Origin: JAFGGG01 sp964634205
Lineage (GTDB): Bacteria; Spirochaetota; Spirochaetia; SZUA-6; RPPD01
Reading direction: 5' to 3'
Assembly: GCA_964634205.1 (NCBI GenBank)
Contig: CAZWKE010000019.1
Location: forward strand, 1-55,933
Length of the DNA: 55,933 nt
Shown one piece after another: positions 8,187 to 16,808 of the stretch. Under the pieces are notes generated by a model. The model was given only the letters and a program-made list of their open reading frames with translations, had not been told where the DNA came from and did not search any database. Each line of letters begins with the position of its first letter. Position 1 is the stretch's first letter. The translations under genes were made by a program, and so were the position numbers.

Positions 8187-9219
8187 TGTCGTCGAAAACA
8201 GGAAACTCCTCGCTTCCATTCTGCAAAAGAACGGGGATTACCGAATAATGATGGCGAAAAGCGGCAGGGACGTTGTAGACCTGTTTGAAAAGCATGAAAA
8301 CAGCCTGCCGGACCTTATTTTGATGGATATCATGATGCCGGTAATGAGCGGGATTGAAACAGCCGCCTATCTGAACAGCAATAATTTGTTGGGTGATATC
8401 CCGGTGATTTTTGTGACGGGGCTGGAAGACGTGGAGAATATCGTACAGGCCTTTCGGGCAGGCGGGGTGGATTATATTACGAAACCCTTTAACAAGGACG
8501 AGCTTATGGCCAGGGTAGGAACCCATATCAAGCTGAAACATGTGCTTGATGAACTGGGGGTCAAGAACTCACTCCTGCAGAACAGTGAAATGCACCTGCT
8601 GCATCTGGTTGAAGAAAAAACCAAAAAAATCAATAACCTTACCGTGGCCCTGATTACCGCTCTTGAAAACGCCAATATTTACAATGATTACGATACCGGC
8701 AACCACATTAAACGGGTCAGCGAGTATTCGGTGCTTTTGGCTGAAAGTTACGGCTGTCCGTTGGATTTCGTAAAGAAAATAAAGATCTATTCACCGCTGC
8801 ATGATATCGGAAAGGTTGGAATCCCCGACAACATTCTGAAGAAAAAAGGGGTGTACCTGGAGGACGAATATACAAAAATGAAAGAGCATGTAATGATCGG
8901 GTATAAAATTCTCGATTCTCCTGAAATTGACGAGATGGCCAAGAACATCGCATTGTATCACCATGAAAAATGGGACGGGAGCGGATATCTGGGGGGGCTG
9001 AAGGGGGAGCAGATACCGCTGGAAGCAAGGATTGTGGCCCTGGCCGATGTCTATGACGCGTTGATGACCGAGCGGATCTATAAAAAGGCGTATACAGAAG
9101 AGGCCACCCGGGGTATAATACAAAAAGATTCGGGAAAGCATTTTGATCCCCGGGTAGTAGAGATATTTTTACGGTTGAGAAAACAGTTCTGTGCAATAAG
9201 CGGGAAGTATTCTGAATAA
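8158..9219 (+). CDS. Response regulator with HD-GYP-type cyclic-di-GMP phosphodiesterase domain
   Basis: A 353-residue protein. The receiver domain has the acidic pair at residues 9-10, phospho-acceptor Asp57 (LILMDIMMP) and Lys109 (YITKPFN). After a helical linker comes an HD-GYP domain: His183 (GNHIKRVSEY), HDIGKVGIP (215-223), HHEKWDGSGY (268-277) and the ARIVALADVYDAL helix. Families of this type hydrolyse cyclic di-GMP at a metal centre. The proline of the name-giving GYP motif is leucine here (GYLGGL), while the metal-binding His and Asp residues are kept. The gene overlaps the hybrid kinase, which very likely phosphorylates it. A stretch of G at about 8142-8146 may serve as ribosome binding site. 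Confidence 0.9.
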   Translation: MGAKILIVDDVVENRKLLASILQKNGDYRIMMAKSGRDVVDLFEKHENSLPDLILMDIMMPVMSGIETAAYLNSNNLLGDIPVIFVTGLEDVENIVQAFRAGGVDYITKPFNKDELMARVGTHIKLKHVLDELGVKNSLLQNSEMHLLHLVEEKTKKINNLTVALITALENANIYNDYDTGNHIKRVSEYSVLLAESYGCPLDFVKKIKIYSPLHDIGKVGIPDNILKKKGVYLEDEYTKMKEHVMIGYKILDSPEIDEMAKNIALYHHEKWDGSGYLGGLKGEQIPLEARIVALADVYDALMTERIYKKAYTEEATRGIIQKDSGKHFDPRVVEIFLRLRKQFCAISGKYSE

Positions 9220-9244
9220 CGGCCGGTGGGAATGAAGGAGAGGT

Positions 9245-9832
9245 ATGGCACGGCTGAAAGATGAGAATAAGCGCGCGCTTATTCTTGAGTCCTCGAAAAT
9301 GCTTTTTTCGCAAAAAGGTTTTTTTAATACTTCCATAGCCGATATCGTCAAGCAGACGAATCTGCCGGTAGGAAGTATCTATACCTATTTCCCCAGTAAA
9401 GATGAAATAATGAGAAGTATAGTGGAGGAGGGCTGGCAAGACCTGTATCAGCGGCTTCTTTTGACCGTGTCTTCACAAGAAAGCGATGAGTCCAAGCTTA
9501 AGGCTATTATAGAAAAGTTTCTCCCGGAAATCTTGAAGGATGTTGACCTGATAAATATTCTTTTGTCCGAAGCAATCGCCTTTACAAAAATAGAAGAAAA
9601 GATCGAAGTATTGAGTGAGATGATTTTCGGACTTATTAAAAACATAGCAAAGAACAACACCCGCTTCAAAAAATTCGACAGGCGCTTTATTCAAACCGCC
9701 CTTATGGTATTTTTTCTGGGCATTTTAAACGCGGTAAGGCTTACCCGCTTGAGTTCGGTTGAGATTAGAGAAACGGATATTATTAATTTTCTTAAACAAT
9801 CAATTGAAAATTCCATGAATATTACTCTCTAA
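9245..9832 (+). CDS. TetR family transcriptional regulator
   Basis: A 195-residue protein. The N-terminal 60 residues are a typical TetR helix-turn-helix: KRALILESSKMLFSQKGF, TSIADIVKQTNLPVGSIYTYF, PSKDEIM. The C-terminal effector domain is all-helical and not assignable to a ligand. AAGGAG lies five to six bases before the ATG. It starts 25 bases after the HD-GYP gene and is probably the last gene of the kinase operon. Its targets are unknown; the promoter of its own operon is the obvious first guess. Confidence 0.9.
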   Translation: MARLKDENKRALILESSKMLFSQKGFFNTSIADIVKQTNLPVGSIYTYFPSKDEIMRSIVEEGWQDLYQRLLLTVSSQESDESKLKAIIEKFLPEILKDVDLINILLSEAIAFTKIEEKIEVLSEMIFGLIKNIAKNNTRFKKFDRRFIQTALMVFFLGILNAVRLTRLSSVEIRETDIINFLKQSIENSMNITL

Positions 9833-9905
9833 GACCATCGCGCCGGCAATGCTACATGTAAATAGGTAAGATTGTACTTTTTTAGAATCGCTGCTGCGGT
9901 GCTTC

Positions 9906-9932
9906 TTGATTTTATCCGTGTTATTGTATACA
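9906..9932 (+). promoter_or_regulatory. Possible promoter of ndk
   Basis: TTGATT (9906-9911), a short 15-base spacer and TATACA (9927-9932). The start point would be about five bases before the ndk ATG, which has no Shine-Dalgarno sequence. Confidence 0.35.
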
Positions 9933-9943
9933 GTACACTCACT

Positions 9944-10468
9944 ATGGAAAATAAAGACAACAACCAATATACTCTTATTATTTTAAAGCCGGATGCGCTG
10001 GTTAAATCCCTGACCGGAAACATTCTTACCCGGCTCTCCGAAGCACGCCTGCGCATAATCGCGGCCAAGATCGTACGGGTATCCCGTGAAATGGCGGAAA
10101 AGCATTATGCGCATCTGCTTGATAAACCGTTTTTTGATGATCTTTACGAATATTTTTCCGGTAAAACCTACGGCCCGGAGTATGAACGTGTGCTGGTTAT
10201 GGTGTACGAAGGTGAAGACGCCATCAGCAAGGTCCGCAAGATCGCCGGGGCCACAAATCCGCTTGAGGCGGATCCGATTACCATCCGCGGCGCTTACGGG
10301 CGAATTAATAAAAAGGGGATAATGGAGAACGTTATCCACTGTTCGGACTCCGAGGAAAGCGCGGAAAAAGAGATTAAAATGTGGTTTAAACCGGAAGATC
10401 TTATCGAGGATATTTATCCTACCAAACAGGAAACCTTCTCCGATTATAACATGCGGGTTTGGGGCTGA
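9944..10468 (+). CDS. ndk: Nucleoside diphosphate kinase
   Basis: A 174-residue enzyme that transfers phosphate from ATP to NDPs through a phosphohistidine. Visible landmarks: LIILKPDAL with the catalytic Lys near the N terminus, GATNPLEADPITIRG with the phosphate-binding Arg, and NVIHCSDSEESAEKEI with the active-site His. It is about 30 residues longer than the classic enzyme because of a C-terminal extension (PEDLIEDIYPTKQETFSDY). The ATG at 9944 is chosen since homologues begin just before YTLIILKPDA; the frame extends to a TTG at 9872, but that would add an unrelated hydrophobic stretch. No ribosome binding site precedes the ATG. Confidence 0.9.
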   Translation: MENKDNNQYTLIILKPDALVKSLTGNILTRLSEARLRIIAAKIVRVSREMAEKHYAHLLDKPFFDDLYEYFSGKTYGPEYERVLVMVYEGEDAISKVRKIAGATNPLEADPITIRGAYGRINKKGIMENVIHCSDSEESAEKEIKMWFKPEDLIEDIYPTKQETFSDYNMRVWG

Positions 10469-10594
10469 TTCCCCGAAGAACCCGTAACGCCGGATGCGAA
10501 CCATCTGATACTGTGACGGTACGATTTCCTGTTGCCCTCTTATGCTTATATCGGTTATTATTAATATAAAATACCTTTAAAAAGGAGAAGCAGC

Positions 10595-11152
10595 ATGAGA
10601 CCCGTTTTTTATATTACTGTATTTATAATGGCCGTTCTTCTACTGCCGTTTGCCTGCGGAGACGGGCAGGGAAAAAGCGAGGGGGTTGTGGTTTCAGCGA
10701 AAGCGCCCGTAATCGACGGGACTGTTGCTGCGGGTGAGTACAGCTTTGCGCAGGATTACCGCGGTTGTACATTGTACGCGGCGCGGAACAAAGACACCAT
10801 TACCCTGGCCATCAAGGCGAATACCACAGGATGGGTGGCCATTGGAGTCGGATCCACGGTAATGAACGATGCCCATATCGTTATCGGTTTCGTAAAGGAT
10901 GGGAAACCGCAATTAAAAGAACAGCTTGGTGCCGGTCACGGCCATCATGATACCAGCGCCGCTGATTCCGGTGTACTTGACATGGCAATAAAGGAAGAAA
11001 ACGGCACCACCACCCTGGAGGTGTCGTTGCGCGCGGGGGATTTTATCCGGGACGGTCAGAAGGAGTTGGCGGTGATTATTGCCTACAGCAGCCAGGCTTC
11101 TTTTATGGTTCGGCATAGTTTTCGAACGGGTGTTGTGCTACAATTACAGTAG
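10595..11152 (+). CDS. DOMON-domain lipoprotein
   Basis: A 185-residue protein with a signal sequence ending in LPFAC (lipobox, Cys near residue 21). The mature part shows a DOMON-like beta sandwich: VIDGTVAAGEYS, TITLAIKANTTGWVAIGVG, NDAHIVIGFV, LEVSLRAGDFI. DOMON domains bind haem or sugars and often serve extracytoplasmic redox. A His-rich stretch (GHGHH) follows the core strands and could be a metal-binding loop; that is inference. AAAGGAG sits before the ATG. The OmpA gene follows at once and is probably co-transcribed, so both proteins may act in the periplasm. Confidence 0.75.
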   Translation: MRPVFYITVFIMAVLLLPFACGDGQGKSEGVVVSAKAPVIDGTVAAGEYSFAQDYRGCTLYAARNKDTITLAIKANTTGWVAIGVGSTVMNDAHIVIGFVKDGKPQLKEQLGAGHGHHDTSAADSGVLDMAIKEENGTTTLEVSLRAGDFIRDGQKELAVIIAYSSQASFMVRHSFRTGVVLQLQ

Positions 11153-11165
11153 GAGTATGGTTTTG
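11151..11165 (+). promoter_or_regulatory. Ribosome binding site that selects a TTG start
   Basis: AGGAG (11151-11155) overlaps the stop of the DOMON gene. The ATG at 11157 is one base away, too close, whereas the in-frame TTG at 11163 has the ideal seven-base spacing. Confidence 0.6.
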
Positions 11166-12371
11166 GCCCGGTATAAGCCGCTGGTTTTGAGTTTTCTGCT
11201 TCTCATCTGCTTTTCTTACACGGTATTGTCCGCCCAGGAAACATTCAAAATCCAATTTAGTCCAGGTGAAAAATTCAAACTGATAGAACGGCATGATTTC
11301 AGCAAGCGCGTGAACGGCGTATATAAGGGATATATCTATCGTGAGGTCCGCGGGATCATGGAGGTGGCTGCTGATAAAAGCGGCCGGGGTCAGGTCCTTA
11401 CGGGAAAGTTTTATGTGCTGGAGGAGATGAAGCGTGAGGCGCGGCATGTGGCCCGGCGTATCGATAAGACCGTTACTTCCAGTTTCAGGATCAATCATGA
11501 CGGAAACTATGTTATCTCGGAGAACCAGGCTTATCCCCTGCTGCGTGGGTTTCCCGTGTTTCCCAATAGAGCCATAAAAAAGGGTGATAAGTGGCGCGCC
11601 TACGGCACCCGTATTGTTGAACCGCTGCACGACGGGATTTTTACCCGCGTGCGTTTTTATTGTGAGTATGAGTATCTGGGCAAGGGGACCTATAACGGGG
11701 CCGAGTGCGATATCATCAAGGCCCAGTATGCCATGCGTTACAAAGCCGGTGACGATCCGTACGGGGATGAGCGTATCCGTGAGATCAGCGGGAAGCATGT
11801 CGTGACAATTTATTTTAACGGCGACAAGGGCAAACCGTTGTTTATGCGCGATCTAACGGAAGAGCAGTATACCTATGCTGATAACACCGTAGAGCTCTAC
11901 AAAGGGTTTATCCTGACCTGGTTTGATATGATCATGATCATGGACCGCAGCCAGGTAAAGAAAGACCTAATTGATGAGATCAAAGACTCGAACATTCCCG
12001 ATGTCACCGTTGAGGAACGGGATGAGGGGGTAGCGCTTACCGTCAACAAGATCCACTTTGTGGCGGACAAGGCGGTGGTACTGCCGGACGAGCGTGCGCG
12101 CCTGGATGTTCTGGCCGCGACCCTGAAAAAGATCAAAGGCAGAAGTTTCCTGATTGTGGGCCATACCGCCAAGTGGGGAAGTACGGAATCGCAATATACC
12201 CTTTCGGTGGAAAGGGCCAAGGCCATTGTGGATTATATGGTCGGCAAGGGCATACCCGCGGAACGCTTTCTCTATGAGGGCAGGGGGGCCGCCGAACCCG
12301 TAGCCGATAATGACACGCCCGAAGGACGGGCCAAGAACCGCAGGGTGGAAATAATTATCCTGGAGGACTAA
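11163..12371 (+). CDS. Exported protein with C-terminal OmpA-like domain
   Basis: A 402-residue protein from the TTG start at 11163. The signal peptide has a long hydrophobic core and a probable cleavage after VLSA. The middle 250 residues are beta-rich and not assigned. The last 110 residues are an OmpA-like domain: KIHFVADKAVVLP, FLIVGHTAKWGS, LSVERAKAIVDYM, GIPAERFLYEGRG, PEGRAKNRRVEI. The Asp of the canonical GHTD, which binds diaminopimelate, is Ala here, while the second key residue (Arg of LSVERA) is kept. This fits spirochaetes, whose peptidoglycan often has ornithine. The stop overlaps the stop of the convergent pepF gene by four bases. Confidence 0.85.
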   Translation: MARYKPLVLSFLLLICFSYTVLSAQETFKIQFSPGEKFKLIERHDFSKRVNGVYKGYIYREVRGIMEVAADKSGRGQVLTGKFYVLEEMKREARHVARRIDKTVTSSFRINHDGNYVISENQAYPLLRGFPVFPNRAIKKGDKWRAYGTRIVEPLHDGIFTRVRFYCEYEYLGKGTYNGAECDIIKAQYAMRYKAGDDPYGDERIREISGKHVVTIYFNGDKGKPLFMRDLTEEQYTYADNTVELYKGFILTWFDMIMIMDRSQVKKDLIDEIKDSNIPDVTVEERDEGVALTVNKIHFVADKAVVLPDERARLDVLAATLKKIKGRSFLIVGHTAKWGSTESQYTLSVERAKAIVDYMVGKGIPAERFLYEGRGAAEPVADNDTPEGRAKNRRVEIIILED

Positions 12372-14227
12372 CCGGAGAGTTCCGCGGCCAAAGCCTCGTA
12401 TTCGTCGATCCTTTTTTTAATTACGGAAATTCCTTTTTGCCAGAAAGCGGGAGATTCAATATCGAATCCAACCTGCCCGGTAAGCTCCATGCAGTCCATC
12501 CTCCCCGTATGCTTTAACAGGTCCTCATACACTCCGGTAAAGGTCGCGCCCTGTTCACCGTACAGCGCATGCAGTCCCAGTCCGAACAACAGCCCGAACG
12601 CATATGGAAAATTGTAAAATGCCAGTTCGGCGCGGTAGTAATGGCTTTTTACCGCCCACATATACGGGTGCAAAAGTTTTTCATCCAAACCGTCACCGTA
12701 GGTCTTACGCTGGGCCTCCAACATCAGGGTGTTCAACTCGTCGGCCGAAAGTTCCTTGTTCTCTCTTTGGGAGATGAGTTCGGATTCAAAATAAAAGCGG
12801 GACAGAATATCCACAATCACCTGTGTGCTGTCCGCCAGAAAGGCCTCGAGCAAATTTATCTTTTCTTCCCCGGGAAAGCTCTTTAAGGCATTGTCGATGA
12901 TGATATTCTCGGAAAAAATAGAGGCGGTTTCGGCCAGGGTCATGGGATAATCCCGGTGAATTGCGGAAGCATCGCGCAGCAGGTGGTGATGGTAGGCGTG
13001 GCCCAGTTCATGCGCCAAAGTGGTAACCGCGGAAAACGAACCGTCAAAATTGCTTAATACCCGTGATTCCCGGGAAAGCGGCAGGGAAATGCAGTAGGCG
13101 CCGCCGACCTTACCCGTACGCGGTCTGGCGTCTATCCAATGCCCTGCAAAGGCAGCCTCTGCGAACCGCCCCAGGTTATGCGAAAATCCGGAAAAACATT
13201 CCGTAATGAAATTCCTCGCATCGGGGAAACTCCATTTTTTATACACGGTATGAAGCGGTGCGAAAAGGTCGAAAAAAGCCAGCTTTTTCAGGCCCAGCAC
13301 CCCCGCCTTGACCTTCAGGTAGCGTCTGAATTCCGGGAGGGACCGCTGCATCGTATCAATCAGTGCATTCAGTACGTTGCGGTTTATCCTGGCCTGCAGC
13401 AGGGAGCATTCAAGCGTTCCGCTAAAACCCCGGTGGCTGTTGAGACTTACCGAAAAACCCTTGACCCCGTTCAGGGCATATGCCATCGGTATTTTTACGC
13501 TTTCCCAGGCCGCAATCTCCAGTGTAAAGGCCTTCTGCCTTATATCCCTGTCCGGGTCGTGGGCCATGGCGCGCAATTCGGTAACGGTTTTTTTCTCTCC
13601 GCTTTTTTCATCCCAAAAAACCGCCGTCTGGGACGATACGGCTTCCTGAAGCCTGCTCCACAGATCGGCACCCGAACGGGACAGCTCCGCAGCCAGCTCC
13701 TCCCGTTCCCGGCTCATCTGGTGCTTTTGCAGTACAAGCTGTTCCTTTAAAAAGAAGCCGTATTCCTGCAGTACGGGCTGCCGGGTAAACAGATCTTGCA
13801 GCGGCCCGGCAGCGGAAGGTCCCGTATCGTCACTGTGCCCGGTACGATCGGATTTGCCCGCTGTTTTTGTTTCTATGGCAAAGTCCCTGCCCAATGCGTT
13901 GCGGAAGGCTACCAGGGAGCTGATAAGCGGGATTTTCGCTTTATCAAGATCATTCATACAGTTAATCGCGCTGTAGTTTGCGGTATTCACCGAATAGTGC
14001 ATGTATGCAAACGCGTACAGGTTGGCAAACAAGTCATTGCAGGCATTATAACAATCGATATATTCACTGATCCAGGCGGCCTTTTTTTCCTCCTCCGCGG
14101 GGATATCCCCGACAAGCTCGGTAATGCGGTGTAACTGCCGGTCAAGCAGTTCCCTGTGTTCTCTCAGGTCATTTCCTGTAAAAGATGAGTAGATACGGGA
14201 TAATTGCCAGGTGGGTAAGGTATTCAT
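12368..14227 (-). CDS. pepF: Oligoendopeptidase F (M3B metallopeptidase)
   Basis: A 619-residue zinc peptidase that cleaves short peptides in the cytoplasm. The zinc site is complete: HELGHAYHHHLL (HExxH) followed about 25 residues later by the third ligand in MTLAETASIFSE. The surrounding M3 signatures (SFSAVTTLAHELGH, KVGGAYCISL) are present, and the length fits the family. The ATG at 14227 is chosen because homologues begin with LPTWQLSRIY; the open frame to 14332 adds 35 unlikely residues. There is no Shine-Dalgarno sequence, and a promoter with its -10 eight bases before the ATG implies a leaderless message. Confidence 0.9.
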   Translation of the reverse strand: MNTLPTWQLSRIYSSFTGNDLREHRELLDRQLHRITELVGDIPAEEEKKAAWISEYIDCYNACNDLFANLYAFAYMHYSVNTANYSAINCMNDLDKAKIPLISSLVAFRNALGRDFAIETKTAGKSDRTGHSDDTGPSAAGPLQDLFTRQPVLQEYGFFLKEQLVLQKHQMSREREELAAELSRSGADLWSRLQEAVSSQTAVFWDEKSGEKKTVTELRAMAHDPDRDIRQKAFTLEIAAWESVKIPMAYALNGVKGFSVSLNSHRGFSGTLECSLLQARINRNVLNALIDTMQRSLPEFRRYLKVKAGVLGLKKLAFFDLFAPLHTVYKKWSFPDARNFITECFSGFSHNLGRFAEAAFAGHWIDARPRTGKVGGAYCISLPLSRESRVLSNFDGSFSAVTTLAHELGHAYHHHLLRDASAIHRDYPMTLAETASIFSENIIIDNALKSFPGEEKINLLEAFLADSTQVIVDILSRFYFESELISQRENKELSADELNTLMLEAQRKTYGDGLDEKLLHPYMWAVKSHYYRAELAFYNFPYAFGLLFGLGLHALYGEQGATFTGVYEDLLKHTGRMDCMELTGQVGFDIESPAFWQKGISVIKKRIDEYEALAAELSG

Positions 14228-14235
14228 ATCTTTGA

Positions 14236-14264
14236 TTAATAATCTAAAATAACGGTCTTGGCAA
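14236..14264 (-). promoter_or_regulatory. Promoter of pepF giving a leaderless transcript
   Basis: On the minus strand TTGCCA (14259-14264), a 17-base spacer and TATTAA (14236-14241). The predicted start is one to two bases before the ATG. Confidence 0.5.
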
Positions 14265-14325
14265 CCGGCAGAAGCAATTCTCATTTTGAACCGGCCTATG
14301 CAGCTTAAAAAAAAATAAACTTTTT

Positions 14326-14352
14326 TTGACAATTGATAAGAAACATTATAGA
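14326..14352 (+). promoter_or_regulatory. Probable promoter of the first chemotaxis receptor gene
   Basis: A consensus TTGACA (14326-14331) is followed after 15 bases by TATAGA (14347-14352). The spacer is short, so the assignment is tentative. No clear sigma-28 site was found. Confidence 0.4.
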
Positions 14353-14388
14353 GTTTATGTAAGCAGAGTATAGTAACGAGGTATAACT

Positions 14389-15810
14389 ATGGATAAAAAA
14401 AGCACAAGATTTCAGCGTTACGCTACGGTATTCTTTACTATTTTCGGCATCCTTGTTCTGTGCGCGTTTATCGTCGGCCTGATCGGAATCTTCGGGATTA
14501 AAGCCGCTGATGCGGGCCTTGCGATGGCAAAGGGTGCGTTTATAATCAGCGGAATCGTGATGGTTATTTTAGGAATCGGGGTGAGTGTCCTGCTGGCGCG
14601 CCTGGGCAGGCCGGTAAGCGGGATTTTAGATATCTTGAGTCATGTAAAGCAAAAGGATTTTACCGTGCGCACCGGTTTTTCCCAGAATAAGCGGATGGGT
14701 GAGATCGGCGTTGCCTTGAACAACCTGATTACCGAGCTTGACGATCTGTTTTCCGGCATCAAGCAGATAATAAAAGCCGCGGAAACAACCAACCAGGACC
14801 TGGTATCCGCGGTCTCTCAATCCGGGGTTGCTTCGCGTGAAATGATTGCCACAATCGAAAGCGTCAACAAGAGTCTGGAAAGACAGAAGCAGGCCATAGA
14901 GGAGGCGGTCGGTGAAGTAAACAAGATGAATGAAACAACCGAGTCCATAAAACAAAATATAGAGAACCAGTCAAGTGCCGTGGCCCAGAGTTCGGCCAGT
15001 ATAGAAGAGATGGTAAGTTCCATCAACTCGGTCAGTAAAAGCGCCGAAAGGGCAAAGGATATCGGCCAGACCCTGGAACAGATTGCCAGCCAGGGTGAGA
15101 CCCATATAAAAACCATGGTACAGTCCATGCAGGACATTTCCGAAACATCAAAAAAAATTGCCGAAGGGATCGGGGGAATAACGCGGCTTGCGGCAACCAC
15201 CAACCTGTTGTCCATGAACGCGGCCATTGAAGCGGCGCACGCGGGAGAGGCCGGAAAGGGATTCGCAGTAGTGGCCGAGGAGATACGGAAGCTTGCCTCG
15301 GATTCCGGGCAGGAAGCAAAAAACATCAAAAAGAACGTTCAGGAGACCCTGGAAAAAATCGAACACGGCGCCAGGCTTTCCGAAGAAACCGGGAAGGCCT
15401 TCGGAAAGATTCTGGAGGACATAGACAAGACCGTAAAGATTATCATAGAGATCGCCAACGCCATGAGTGAGCAGCGGGCCGGGGCCCAGGAGATACTGAC
15501 CTCCATCACCCACCTGGTGGACCTTTCCGCACAGATAAAAGCCGGAACAAGCGAAGAAAGCGAAGGCAGCATGAAGGTGCTGGAAATAATCAAGCGCGTG
15601 GATAACGAGGCCCAGGAAATTCTTCAGGCCGCACATGAACAACTGAGCGGGAGTTACGAGATTCAGAAGGCGCTGGATATGCTGCAGGTAGTGTCCGAAA
15701 AGAACAAACAACTGATGGATGATCTGAGATTGAAGGCCACGGATGTCAAGGTAAGCGAAACACAGGCGCCGGTTGCCGAGGAAACCCAGGCAACCCTGAT
15801 AGAAGAATAG
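14389..15810 (+). CDS. Methyl-accepting chemotaxis protein without a periplasmic domain
   Basis: A 473-residue receptor. Two membrane helices (about 12-35 and 45-66) are separated by only a few residues, so there is no periplasmic sensor. A HAMP-like segment follows (RLGRPVSGILDI, GEIGVALNNLI). A long coiled-coil signalling domain has the conserved hairpin tip LLSMNAAIEAAHAGEAGKGF and VVAEEIRKLA. It should couple to CheA and CheW. It probably senses a membrane or cytoplasmic cue, as in aerotaxis or energy taxis, but no cofactor domain is visible. There is no CheR-docking pentapeptide at the C terminus. GAGG before the ATG supports the start. It appears to be a single-gene unit. Confidence 0.9.
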   Translation: MDKKSTRFQRYATVFFTIFGILVLCAFIVGLIGIFGIKAADAGLAMAKGAFIISGIVMVILGIGVSVLLARLGRPVSGILDILSHVKQKDFTVRTGFSQNKRMGEIGVALNNLITELDDLFSGIKQIIKAAETTNQDLVSAVSQSGVASREMIATIESVNKSLERQKQAIEEAVGEVNKMNETTESIKQNIENQSSAVAQSSASIEEMVSSINSVSKSAERAKDIGQTLEQIASQGETHIKTMVQSMQDISETSKKIAEGIGGITRLAATTNLLSMNAAIEAAHAGEAGKGFAVVAEEIRKLASDSGQEAKNIKKNVQETLEKIEHGARLSEETGKAFGKILEDIDKTVKIIIEIANAMSEQRAGAQEILTSITHLVDLSAQIKAGTSEESEGSMKVLEIIKRVDNEAQEILQAAHEQLSGSYEIQKALDMLQVVSEKNKQLMDDLRLKATDVKVSETQAPVAEETQATLIEE

Positions 15811-15846
15811 ATTATTTTTCCCCAAAAATGATTTTCATAACGAAGC

Positions 15847-15876
15847 TTGACAACAGCTTGGAAAACCAATTAGAAT
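15847..15876 (+). promoter_or_regulatory. Strong promoter of the acyltransferase gene
   Basis: TTGACA (15847-15852), an 18-base spacer and TAGAAT (15871-15876). The start point would be about five bases before the ATG at 15888. The same hexamers and spacing occur before ileS. Confidence 0.7.
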
Positions 15877-15887
15877 AGCCATTACCC

Positions 15888-16796
15888 ATGATGATTCCGA
15901 TTAAAGACGCCTATAAAGAGATAGGCAGGAAACTTATTCAAAACTCATCGGCCGACAAGGTTATTACCGAGGAGAATGTCTTTCAGGAAGGGCTTGCCCC
16001 CAACAAACCCCTGATCAAGGATATTATGAGCCAGCTTCTCCTTCCCGGCAGCAGGATAATCGGTTTTGAAAATCTGGTCAGACTCCATAATCTTGCCCTG
16101 TCCGGTAAGTCCTGCCTGCTTCTCATGCAGCATTTTTCCAACTTTGACATTCCCAACCTGTATGAGTTGTTGGAGAGAAACGGCAAAAAAGGCGAGGACA
16201 TCAGTAGATCTATTGTGTCCATCGCCGGGATGAAACTGAATGAGGAAAGCGACCTGGCGCGTTCCTTCACCGAGGCCTATACCCGGGTGGTGATCTATGC
16301 GTCAAGCTCCATGCAAAATATAACCGATCCGAAAAAGCTGATGGAAGAAAAGATAAAACGCATGAAAATCAATCGTGCGGCCCTGCGCGTGATTACCCGG
16401 CTGAAACACAACAAGCGGATCATCCTGCTGTTCCCCAGCGGAACCCGTTACCGCCCGTGGGATACCGCCACCGGCAAGGGGTTGAAAGAGGTATACTCCT
16501 ACCTGAAGACCTTTAATTATATGGTTTTTGTGGCGATTAACGGTAACACTCTGCGGGTTTCTCGCGAAGGTGACATGGAAGACGACCGGGTTACCCGGGA
16601 CCTGGTAATGTATACGGTAAGCGATGTGTATAACTGCAAGGAATTCCGCACCCACTCCATGAAAGAATGCAAACTCATGGAAGACTCAAAACAGCATGTG
16701 GTAAATGACATAATGAAAAGACTGGAAGACCTGCATAACGAAACCGAATATGAAAGGGCCCGGCTGCTGCGGGAGCTGGGGAAAAAGGCCATATAG
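15888..16796 (+). CDS. Phospholipid/glycerol acyltransferase-like protein
   Basis: A 302-residue protein of the LPLAT/PlsC superfamily. QHFSNFD gives the catalytic H-x4-D, and LLFPSGTRYRPWD corresponds to the FPEGTR glycerol-phosphate-binding block. The enzymes move acyl chains onto glycerol-3-phosphate or lysophospholipids at the inner membrane face. No transmembrane helix is evident, so it is soluble or peripheral. The Glu of FPEGTR is Ser, so the acceptor may differ. There is no Shine-Dalgarno sequence; a near-consensus promoter ends 11 bases before the ATG, pointing to a leaderless message. Confidence 0.7.
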   Translation: MMIPIKDAYKEIGRKLIQNSSADKVITEENVFQEGLAPNKPLIKDIMSQLLLPGSRIIGFENLVRLHNLALSGKSCLLLMQHFSNFDIPNLYELLERNGKKGEDISRSIVSIAGMKLNEESDLARSFTEAYTRVVIYASSSMQNITDPKKLMEEKIKRMKINRAALRVITRLKHNKRIILLFPSGTRYRPWDTATGKGLKEVYSYLKTFNYMVFVAINGNTLRVSREGDMEDDRVTRDLVMYTVSDVYNCKEFRTHSMKECKLMEDSKQHVVNDIMKRLEDLHNETEYERARLLRELGKKAI

Positions 16797-16808
16797 GCCG
16801 TAACTTTT

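Noticed and set aside
14316..14339. Possible sigma-28 (flagellar) promoter TAAA...GATAA before the chemotaxis gene
   Set aside because: The spacing is 12 bases instead of about 15 and the -10 octamer matches only GATAA.
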